From: Rhodospirillales bacterium | Lineage (GTDB): Bacteria > Pseudomonadota > Alphaproteobacteria > SMXQ01 | Direction of reading: 5' to 3' | Length of the DNA stretch: 17,264 nt | Assembly: GCA_024638585.1 (NCBI GenBank) | Contig: JAHEKA010000006.1 | Coordinates: 1 to 17,264, forward strand | Shown: positions 8,164-13,184 of the stretch, in pieces | Position numbering within the stretch: position 1 is the first letter of the stretch | Layout: each line of letters begins with the position of its first letter | Program-made: the position numbers and the translations under genes | The notes under the pieces: generated by a model | The model's database searches: none | Seen by the model: only the letters and a program-made list of their open reading frames with translations | Told to the model about the DNA's origin: nothing

Positions 8164-9129
8164 TTATGGGCCGTGAGGGGCGTCCCCCGCCGCGTCGGCC
8201 ACCTCGCCGTCGAGGCCGAGAAGCGAGCGGGCGAAGTCGCGCGCCGCAAACGGGCGCAGGTCATCGATCCCCTCGCCGACACCGATGGCGTGAACCGGCA
8301 GGGCAAAGCGGTCGGCCAGAGACACCAAGACGCCGCCCTTGGCCGAACCGTCCAGCTTGGTCACCACCAGCCCCGTCACCTTGGTGATGTCGCGGAAGAT
8401 CTCCGCCTGGGCATGGGCGTTCTGTCCGGTGGTGGCGTCCAGGATCAGCAGCGTGTCATGAGGTGCCGCGGGATCGACCTTGCGGATCACGCGAATGATC
8501 TTTTCAAGTTCCGCCATCAGGTCGGCCTTGTTGTGGAGCCGTCCGGCGGTGTCAATCAACAGCACGTCGGAACCCTCGGCTTTGGCCGCGCTGACCGCGT
8601 CGAAGGCAACCGCGGCGGCGTCCTTGACCTCTTCCTGACCGAAGAAGCGGGCGCCGGCGCGGTCCGCCCAGATGCGGAGCTGCTCCACCGCTGCGGCGCG
8701 GAAGGTGTCGCCGGCGGCGACCATCACCGAATGGCCTTGGTCCCGGAACAGGTGGGCGAGCTTGCCGATGGTGGTGGTCTTTCCGGTGCCGTTGACGCCG
8801 ACCACCAGAATCACGTGGGGTTTCGCCGCCCCATCGACCGCAAGCGGCCGGGCGGCGGGCCCGAGGATCGTCTCGATCTCCTCGGCCAGGGCCAGGGCCA
8901 CCGCCTGCCCGTCCTCTGCGTCCTCGAAGGATCGGTCCTTCACTGCCTGGGCCAGCCGGGCCGCGGTGGCGGGCCCGAGATCGGCCATGATCAGGAGATC
9001 CTCGAGTTCTTCCAAGGTCGCCGCGTCGACGCCGCGGCCCTTGAAGATCGAGGCAAGGCCGCCGCCGAGCGCCTCGCGGGTGCGGTGCAGGCCGGCGCGA
9101 AGGCGGGGAAGCCAACCGCCGCCGGTCAT
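8164..9129 (-). CDS. ftsY: Signal recognition particle receptor GTPase FtsY
   Basis: SRP receptor. It docks the Ffh-ribosome complex at the inner membrane and hydrolyses GTP with Ffh during co-translational insertion. 321 residues. There is no long acidic A domain; instead a short N-terminal amphipathic stretch (WLPRLRAGLHRTREALGG) probably binds the membrane. N domain about 15-90, G domain about 100-305. G1 GVNGTGKTT at 111-119, then DTFRAAAVEQL, DTAGRLHNK (G3), ATTGQN and TKLDGSAKGG (G4). The C-terminus DGEVADAAGDAPHGP is a short acidic tail. Its ATG overlaps the mtaB TGA by 4 nt (ATGA), so it is the last gene of a coupled dapF-mtaB-ftsY operon. Confidence 0.97.
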   Translation of the reverse strand: MTGGGWLPRLRAGLHRTREALGGGLASIFKGRGVDAATLEELEDLLIMADLGPATAARLAQAVKDRSFEDAEDGQAVALALAEEIETILGPAARPLAVDGAAKPHVILVVGVNGTGKTTTIGKLAHLFRDQGHSVMVAAGDTFRAAAVEQLRIWADRAGARFFGQEEVKDAAAVAFDAVSAAKAEGSDVLLIDTAGRLHNKADLMAELEKIIRVIRKVDPAAPHDTLLILDATTGQNAHAQAEIFRDITKVTGLVVTKLDGSAKGGVLVSLADRFALPVHAIGVGEGIDDLRPFAARDFARSLLGLDGEVADAAGDAPHGP

Positions 9130-10439
9130 GGCGCCACGATGCCGGTGAGGCGCCCGGCGTCGGTGCCGGTGATGCGCGCCCTGACGACCGAGCCGGTCGC
9201 AGCCTCCCCGGTCAGCGATACATGGGCGAAGCGGCTGGTGCGCCCAACGCCGGACTGCTCCACCAGGACGGTCTCAATACCGCCGACGCAGGAGGCGAGA
9301 AACGTCGCGCGGGCCGCCTCGCCTGCCGCGCGCAGGCGCCGGGCGCGGTCCTTGACGACCGGGCCGGGCAGACCGGGCATCCGGGCCGCGGGTGTTCCGG
9401 GCCGGGCGGAATAGGGAAAAACGTGCAGCCAGGTGAGCCCCGCGTCCCGCACCAACTCCAGGCTGTTTTCGAACATTGCGTCGGTCTCCGTCGGGAAACC
9501 CGCGATCAGGTCGGCGCCGAAGGCCACTTCGGGCCGGGCTTCCCTGACGGCGGCGCAAAACTCGATCGCCTGGGCGCGGCTGTGGCGGCGTTTCATGCGC
9601 TTGAGGATCATGTCGTCGCCGGCCTGCAGGCTGAGGTGCAGGTGCGGCATGACGCGCGGCTCGGTGGTGATGAGTTTGAACAGGACGTCGTCGACCTCGG
9701 CGACGTCGATGGAGGACAGGCGCAGGCGTTCGAGGTCGGGCACCAGCTTGAGAAGCCGGCGGGTCATCTCACCAAGGCTTGGGCGGCCCGGCAGATCGGC
9801 GCCGTAACCGGTGAGATCGACCCCGGTCAGGACGATTTCCCGGTAGCCGGCGGCCGTCAGCCGCTGCGCCTGGCGCACCACCTCACCCACCGGGGCGGAG
9901 CGCGAATTGCCCCGGCCATAGGGAATGATGCAGAAGGTGCAGCGGTGATCGCAGCCTTGCTGCACCTCGACATAGGCCCGGGCCCGGCCCTCGAACCCCT
10001 CCACCAGGTGCGGCGCGGTTTCCTTGACCGCCATAATATCGCCGACCTTCAGGCGGGGGACGGGCCCGCCTGCGGCGAGAGCCTTGAAGGTCTCGGGCGC
10101 AAGCTTTTCGGCGTTGCCGATGACGTGATCGACCTCCGCCATGGCGTTGAAGGCATCGGGGTGGATCTGGGCGGCACAGCCGGTGACGATGATGGTGGCG
10201 TCAGGGTCCTCGCGCCGTGCCCGGCGGATCGCCTGACGCGACTGGCGTTCCGATTCGCCGGTCACCGCGCAGGTGTTGACGATGACCGCGCGCCTCAGGC
10301 CGGCCGCCGCCGCGTGGCCGCGCATGACTTCCGCCTCGAACGCATTGAGCCGGCAGCCCAGGGTCACGATCTCGGCCGGGGCGGCATCGGCGTCGGCCTC
10401 CGCAATGGCGGCGCGCGGCTGGTCGAAATCCAGGCTCAC
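9126..10439 (-). CDS. mtaB: tRNA t6A37 methylthiotransferase MtaB
   Basis: Radical-SAM enzyme that converts t6A37 to ms2t6A37 in ANN-decoding tRNAs; cytosolic. 437 residues. The N-terminal methylthiotransferase domain carries three cluster cysteines, C29 (LGCRLN), C57 (NTCAVT) and C88 (TGCAA). The radical-SAM cluster is C163-C167-C170 in GCDHRCTFCIIPYGRG. A short TRAM-like tail ends ITGTDAGRLTGIVAP. The start is the GTG at 10439: it overlaps the dapF stop (GTGA) and has a strong GGAGGG Shine-Dalgarno 5 nt upstream. The frame stays open for another 130 codons into dapF, but that extension is a shadow. LGCRLN and the motif spacing favour MtaB over MiaB or RimO. Confidence 0.94.
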   Translation of the reverse strand: MSLDFDQPRAAIAEADADAAPAEIVTLGCRLNAFEAEVMRGHAAAAGLRRAVIVNTCAVTGESERQSRQAIRRARREDPDATIIVTGCAAQIHPDAFNAMAEVDHVIGNAEKLAPETFKALAAGGPVPRLKVGDIMAVKETAPHLVEGFEGRARAYVEVQQGCDHRCTFCIIPYGRGNSRSAPVGEVVRQAQRLTAAGYREIVLTGVDLTGYGADLPGRPSLGEMTRRLLKLVPDLERLRLSSIDVAEVDDVLFKLITTEPRVMPHLHLSLQAGDDMILKRMKRRHSRAQAIEFCAAVREARPEVAFGADLIAGFPTETDAMFENSLELVRDAGLTWLHVFPYSARPGTPAARMPGLPGPVVKDRARRLRAAGEAARATFLASCVGGIETVLVEQSGVGRTSRFAHVSLTGEAATGSVVRARITGTDAGRLTGIVAP

Positions 10440-11281
10440 GGCGGCCCTCCGTTGAGGAGGCCGGGCGCGATCAGGCCCGAAAAGGCAACGGCGACCGGCC
10501 CGGTCATGAACACATGGTTGTCCATGTCGCGCCAACTGACGGTCAATTCTCCGCCATCCAGCAGACATGTGACCTCGCGGCCAAGAAGCTTGCGCCGCAC
10601 GCCGTTGACCACCGCCGCGCAGGACCCCGTGGCGCAGGCCGCGGTCAGGCCGGCGCCGCGTTCCCAGACCCTGAGCCGGATTCGGTCCGGTGCCAGTACC
10701 TGGGCGAAGCCGATATTGGCGCGTTCGGGAAACAGCGGGTCGTGCTCCAGCCCCGGCCCGATGGCCGGGATGTCGATCGTCTCCACGTCGTCGACGAAGA
10801 AAGTGGCGTGGGGGTTGCCCATGGAGCATGCCGCGGGGCCGGCGACCCCGGCCGCCTCAAGGGGCAGCTCGAGAGTGTCGACATCCCGGGCGAGGGGGAT
10901 GTCGCGCCAGTCGGTGCCGGGCGGGCCCATGTCGACCGTCACGCCGTCGGCCGCGCCCTCGGCCACCAGGATTCCGGCATCGGTCTCGATCACCGCCTGA
11001 TCGGTCCCGTTCTCATTCATCAACAGGGCGGCGACACAGCGCGTGGCATTGCCGCAGGCCGCCGATGCGCCGCCGTCGGCATTGCGGATGGCCATGAAGG
11101 CCTGGGCATCCGCGTTCGATGGCGCCCCCAGGACGATCAGCTGGTCGCATCCCACTCCGGTGCGCCGGTCGGCAATGCGCCGGGCCGCGTCCGGGCCGAT
11201 GGTGACGGCGCTGTCGCGGCCGTCGACGATCACGAAATCGTTGCCGAGCCCGTGCATCTTGATGAAAGGCAATCCGTCCAT
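10436..11281 (-). CDS. dapF: Diaminopimelate epimerase
   Basis: Converts LL- to meso-diaminopimelate, the last step before lysine and a peptidoglycan building block; cytosolic, cofactor-free. 281 residues from the ATG at 11281, giving the usual opening FIKMHGLGNDFV within the first 20 residues. A GTG 24 nt further upstream would add eight residues but has no ribosome site. The two catalytic cysteines are C76 in SAACGNATR and C216 in TAACATGSC; NADGG precedes the first and SMGNPHATFF lies between. The gene overlaps mtaB by 4 nt and is the first gene of the dapF-mtaB-ftsY operon. It diverges from the secreted-protein gene across 163 nt. Confidence 0.96.
   Translation of the reverse strand: MDGLPFIKMHGLGNDFVIVDGRDSAVTIGPDAARRIADRRTGVGCDQLIVLGAPSNADAQAFMAIRNADGGASAACGNATRCVAALLMNENGTDQAVIETDAGILVAEGAADGVTVDMGPPGTDWRDIPLARDVDTLELPLEAAGVAGPAACSMGNPHATFFVDDVETIDIPAIGPGLEHDPLFPERANIGFAQVLAPDRIRLRVWERGAGLTAACATGSCAAVVNGVRRKLLGREVTCLLDGGELTVSWRDMDNHVFMTGPVAVAFSGLIAPGLLNGGPP
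10445..10450 (-). promoter_or_regulatory. Ribosome binding site that fixes the mtaB start
   Basis: GGAGGG on the minus strand, 5 nt before the GTG at 10439 and inside the end of dapF. It decides the mtaB start against the long upstream open frame and indicates translational coupling with dapF. Confidence 0.8.
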
Positions 11282-11383
11282 AGGCGGCCTTATATGGTGC
11301 GGCACCTGCCGATGGCAAACGGATTCGGAGATTTCCCAGTCCTCGGTGCATCCTGGAATGCGATCCCGGCTGGGTGTTTAATA

Positions 11384-11396
11384 GGCGGTGACCGCC
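11384..11396. promoter_or_regulatory. Odd palindrome, possible operator
   Basis: GGCGGTGACCGCC is a perfect inverted repeat (6-nt arms, central G) in the 163-nt divergent space between dapF and the secreted-protein gene, next to an AT-rich TTTAATA stretch at 11378-11384. The position suits a regulator site for either gene, but short GC palindromes arise often by chance here. Confidence 0.25.
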
Positions 11397-11432
11397 AAGC
11401 CGCGCCGGCGGGCGGTGCCTGCGCCAACCACT

Positions 11433-11441
11433 GAGGAGGGG
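11433..11441 (+). promoter_or_regulatory. Strong ribosome binding site of the secreted-protein gene
   Basis: GAGGAGGGG ends 3 nt before the ATG at 11445, with its GAGG core about 8 nt upstream. It is the strongest Shine-Dalgarno I noticed in the window. It fixes the start there rather than at the in-frame GTG at 11388. Confidence 0.8.
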
Positions 11442-11444
11442 AAC

Positions 11445-12164
11445 ATGCCGTGCCCATCGCAGACCGCTTGCAGCTCCGGGCCCAAACGGGAATTATTGAT
11501 CACTGTTCAAGTGATCATCGCTTTTTTAGCAATTTATATGGGATTTCAATCCGTTGCATGGGGGCAAGAGACGGCCACGAAAACCTTCGTATACGACAAT
11601 TCGGAAGGAAAACTGGTGGTCCCCTTGCCGGTCGGCACCTGGCACAAGGTATTGGAGCATGAAACCGACGAGGAGATGGACATGGGGACCTTTTCGGTGG
11701 ATTGGAAGAAGGGGAACGTCTTCCTGGTCCGCCTGAATGGGGGGGCCGCCGACGCCATCGTGACGATCAACGCCAACATCTCCGATATCGAAGGGCAATC
11801 CCTGTCGCCGCCCGATTTCTGCTTCATTCAGCAGCGGCGCTGGAAATGGCACAAGCAGCTCGCCACCCTGAAGGCGGACACCTATTGCTGGGGCGTCAAT
11901 CACGTGCGTCTACCGATTAGCGCCGAATCCGAAGCCGAAGCGTGGCAGCTCTTCATGGAGAAGAACGCCGCGTCCAAGTGGGGACTGCGGGAGGACGTGG
12001 CGGCGACCCAGGTGCGGTTCCTGCGTTGGGTGAGCGGACGATTCATGCGGGTCGATTACTATTTCCTGGGCCCCAAGGGCGGCAAGCCGATGGATTGGAA
12101 AGCGGCCCGGAAATGGGCCGCTGGCATCGTCGGAAAGGTGAAACAGGGGTTCGAGGGTGGCTGA
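11445..12164 (+). CDS. Predicted secreted protein of unknown function
   Basis: 239 residues that I do not recognise as any family. A charged N-region (GPKRE) is followed by a hydrophobic core at about 17-35 (LLITVQVIIAFLAIYMGF) and a probable signal-peptidase site near AWG-QETATK (residue 40), so the mature protein of about 199 residues should be periplasmic; an uncleaved anchor is the alternative. The mature part is rich in Trp (including HKQLA-flanking WKW, CWG, KWG, RWV, DWK, KWA) and has exactly two cysteines, C126 (DFCFIQ) and C148 (TYCWG), which could form a disulfide. There is no lipobox. The signal-peptide region is markedly AT-rich compared with neighbours. It is monocistronic, diverges from dapF and converges on the pilin gene. 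No function is proposed. Confidence 0.8.
   Translation: MPCPSQTACSSGPKRELLITVQVIIAFLAIYMGFQSVAWGQETATKTFVYDNSEGKLVVPLPVGTWHKVLEHETDEEMDMGTFSVDWKKGNVFLVRLNGGAADAIVTINANISDIEGQSLSPPDFCFIQQRRWKWHKQLATLKADTYCWGVNHVRLPISAESEAEAWQLFMEKNAASKWGLREDVAATQVRFLRWVSGRFMRVDYYFLGPKGGKPMDWKAARKWAAGIVGKVKQGFEGG
11497..11517. repeat. Perfect inverted repeat inside the signal-peptide codons
   Basis: Arms TGATCACT and AGTGATCA (8 nt each) flank GTTCA. It lies about 50 nt into the secreted-protein gene, in an AT-rich patch. It could be an intragenic operator, an mRNA hairpin near the start, or chance. It is not FNR-like, since the spacing of TTGAT/ATCAA halves is wrong. Confidence 0.5.
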
Positions 12165-12224
12165 GGGTGGCCTGGAACCTCAGGAGTTCGGCGGCGTGTT
12201 CCCGAGCAGCGGGCCCTGCCGCCG

Positions 12225-12252
12225 GGCCGGAGAACCATAGCGTCCTCCGGCC
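12225..12252. terminator. Hairpin between convergent genes, possible bidirectional terminator
   Basis: Arms GGCCGGAG and CTCCGGCC (8 nt, perfect) with a 12-nt loop sit in the 103-nt gap between the ends of the secreted-protein gene (plus) and the pilin gene (minus). No U-tract follows on either side, so termination efficiency is uncertain. Confidence 0.4.
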
Positions 12253-12267
12253 ACGGCATATCGGGTC

Positions 12268-12477
12268 TTAGGAACCGCCGCCATTTGCGCCCTGGGTCGC
12301 GTTGCGCACTGCGTTGGTCCAGGTGTCGAAGGTGGTTTCAACTTCGCCGCCCACCAGCGACATTGAAACGATGATGACCACGGAAATCAGGGCGGCGATC
12401 AGCCCGTATTCGATTGCCGTGACGCCGTCCTCCGACGCTCCCCAAGATTTAAGCCATTTCAAAGCGTTATGGTACAT
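12268..12477 (-). CDS. Flp/Fap-type pilin precursor, orphan
   Basis: Type IVb (Flp) pilin precursor, 69 residues. The prepilin site is EDG-VTAIEYG: cleavage after G18 leaves V19 at +1 and E23 at +5, the glutamate needed for pilin assembly. A hydrophobic helix follows (LIAALISVVIIVSMSLVG). The mature part would be 51 residues with a Gly-rich end (ANGGGS). I chose the ATG at 12477 (upstream GGGGGTT); a TTG at 12489 would add four residues. No prepilin peptidase, TadA ATPase, RcpA secretin or other assembly gene lies in the window, so it depends on a tad locus elsewhere or is a solitary pilin. A small membrane-protein gene lies 65 nt upstream on the same strand. Confidence 0.9.
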   Translation of the reverse strand: MYHNALKWLKSWGASEDGVTAIEYGLIAALISVVIIVSMSLVGGEVETTFDTWTNAVRNATQGANGGGS

Positions 12478-12506
12478 TGCAACCCCCAATTCATCTCAGT
12501 AACTCC

Positions 12507-12540
12507 GGCGCCGTTGCCCTTTTCGGGCATTCATGGCGCC
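12507..12540 (-). terminator. Extended hairpin between the membrane-protein gene and the pilin gene
   Basis: An outer pair GGCGCC/GGCGCC encloses an inner stem of 5 bp (TGCCC/GGGCA) with a 5-nt loop. It begins 2 nt after the stop of the 60-residue gene on the minus strand and lies about 30 nt before the pilin start. It has no U-tract. It could be a terminator, an attenuator that lowers or raises pilin mRNA relative to the upstream gene, or an mRNA processing/stabilising element. Confidence 0.4.
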
Positions 12541-12542
12541 GA

Positions 12543-12725
12543 CTACCAATAAGAGCCCCAGCGGTGATCCAAGAAGTAACCGATCGCGAAGAGCGCCAAT
12601 CCAACCAGTGTCAGGGGTTTCGATAGGCCCCCCCGGTCGTCACCGTGTCTCGCATGGAAGATGGCGGCCAACCCGAAGGCTGCGAGGATCCCGCCACCGG
12701 CCATCAGCCACACGGCAACGGTCAT
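12543..12725 (-). CDS. Small two-helix inner-membrane protein, unknown
   Basis: 60 residues with two predicted membrane helices, about 3-23 (VAVWLMAGGGILAAFGLAAI) and 38-53 (LTLVGLALFAIGYFL), joined by a polar loop HARHGDDRGGLSKP; the end is DHRWGSYW. I do not recognise a family. The start is taken at ATG 12725 because GAGGA lies 4 nt before it. An ATG at 12746 would add MANTEEI with a weaker GGACGGG site. The gene is upstream of the pilin gene on the same strand, so the two may be co-transcribed. It diverges from ffh across 459 nt. The coherent two-helix pattern makes it likely to be real despite its size. Confidence 0.62.
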   Translation of the reverse strand: MTVAVWLMAGGGILAAFGLAAIFHARHGDDRGGLSKPLTLVGLALFAIGYFLDHRWGSYW

Positions 12726-12729
12726 GATT

Positions 12730-12734
12730 TCCTC
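12730..12734 (-). promoter_or_regulatory. Ribosome binding site deciding the start of the small membrane protein
   Basis: GAGGA on the minus strand, 4 nt before ATG 12725. It favours the 60-residue form over the 67-residue form. Confidence 0.55.
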
Positions 12735-12968
12735 AGTATTCGCCATCTTGCCCGTCCAATTGAGCCCCGGCGCCGCGGTTCGTTAGGTTCAGCGCTGTGG
12801 CTCTCCGTCTCGTCTGTGCATCACGAAAACCGCCATTTCCATGGCAGCGAACCGGTCCATCCGGGCCCGTTTCCCACGCAATTTGGGCCTGTCGCATCGG
12901 TTCGGCGGCCAGGATGGCCCGCAAACGTAAAAAAAGTGTTGCGAATCGGTCGGATGCGATGTTTCTCG

Positions 12969-13012
12969 GGCCTTCGCCGGGCCGGGGAGGAAGCCGAAGG
13001 CCGCGGCCTTCG
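12969..13012. repeat. Three-copy GGCCTTCG module with 18-bp palindrome
   Basis: GGCCTTCG occurs at 12969-12976 and 13005-13012 (start-to-start 36 bp), and its inverse CGAAGGCC at 12995-13002. The inverse and second copies form a perfect 18-bp palindrome at 12995-13012 (CGAAGGCCGCGGCCTTCG); the first and inverse copies can alternatively pair. It ends 14 bp before the candidate -35 box of ffh, a position that suits a regulator or silent structural DNA. Confidence 0.5.
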
Positions 13013-13026
13013 CGGCCAGGCATGGC

Positions 13027-13056
13027 TTGACTTTGCCGCGCGCTCCGGCCTAAATT
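13027..13056 (+). promoter_or_regulatory. ffh: Candidate sigma70 promoter of ffh
   Basis: TTGACT at 13027-13032 and TAAATT at 13051-13056 with an 18-bp spacer (17 if CTAAAT is used). It is the best -35/-10 pair in the divergent region. It would start transcription near 13063 and give a leader of about 120 nt before the ffh ATG. Confidence 0.5.
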
Positions 13057-13087
13057 CCGGCCGCTCCGGAACCGACCGTTCTGAGAG

Positions 13088-13108
13088 CTTCCCGGCCGTG
13101 CCGGGAAG
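13088..13108 (+). other. Strong hairpin in the ffh leader
   Basis: CTTCCCGGC and GCCGGGAAG are perfect 9-nt arms around CGT. If the promoter at 13027-13056 is used, this is about 25 nt into the transcript. It is not followed by a U-tract, so it is probably not a terminator. An operator or an mRNA structure is possible. Confidence 0.5.
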
Positions 13109-13118
13109 TCCGCCAGCC

Positions 13119-13145
13119 CGCGAGTTTTCGCGCACTGGCGCGCGA
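13119..13145 (+). other. Two mutually exclusive hairpins in the ffh leader
   Basis: CGCGA (13119-13123) pairs with TCGCG (13128-13132), while TCGCGC (13128-13133) pairs with GCGCGA (13140-13145). Both use the same central strand, so only one can form at a time. The ffh ATG is 39 nt after the second hairpin. The arrangement resembles a switch, but CG-rich repeats make chance pairing likely. Confidence 0.35.
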
Positions 13146-13184
13146 GCGTTTGGTTCAACGGCGATCAGTGAGGCAAGGGGCCCC

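Larger units (their letters stand above)
12726..13184. other. Divergent intergenic region upstream of ffh
   Basis: 459 nt without a gene I can support. It holds an A7 run at 12929-12935, three copies of an 8-nt module at 12969-13012, a sigma70-like promoter at 13027-13056 and two clusters of hairpins in the ffh leader. Short frames on both strands here are Arg/Pro/Gly-rich with no ribosome site. I looked for the conserved GGUCAGG...GGAAGG...AGCAGCC core of 4.5S SRP RNA because of the adjacent ffh and did not find it. Confidence 0.6.

Noticed and set aside
8158..9414. Plus-strand open frame (418 codons) antisense to ftsY
   Set aside because: ftsY on the minus strand has complete GTPase motifs; the antisense translation is low-complexity with no ribosome site.
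9222..11000. Long plus-strand open frame (592 codons) antisense to mtaB and dapF
   Set aside because: Its translation is Gly/Arg/Ala/His-rich without recognisable domains, while the opposite strand encodes mtaB and dapF with all cluster and catalytic cysteines. Long antisense frames are normal in GC-rich genes.
12929..12935. A7 run as the U-tract of a minus-strand terminator
   Set aside because: No stable stem lies directly before it on the minus strand; the GC-rich palindrome is about 60 nt away.
12733..13158. Minus-strand open frame of 141 codons upstream of ffh
   Set aside because: Arg/Pro/Gly-rich, no ribosome site, and it covers the candidate ffh promoter, the palindromes and the small membrane-protein start.
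12645..13184. 180-codon in-frame extension upstream of ffh
   Set aside because: It runs through the promoter and leader; Ffh family proteins begin at MFDTLGNRL, which has its own ATG and ribosome site.
12726..13184. 4.5S SRP RNA gene next to ffh
   Set aside because: The conserved GGUCAGG / GGAAGG-AGCAGCC core is not present on either strand here; the hairpins found do not have that arrangement.
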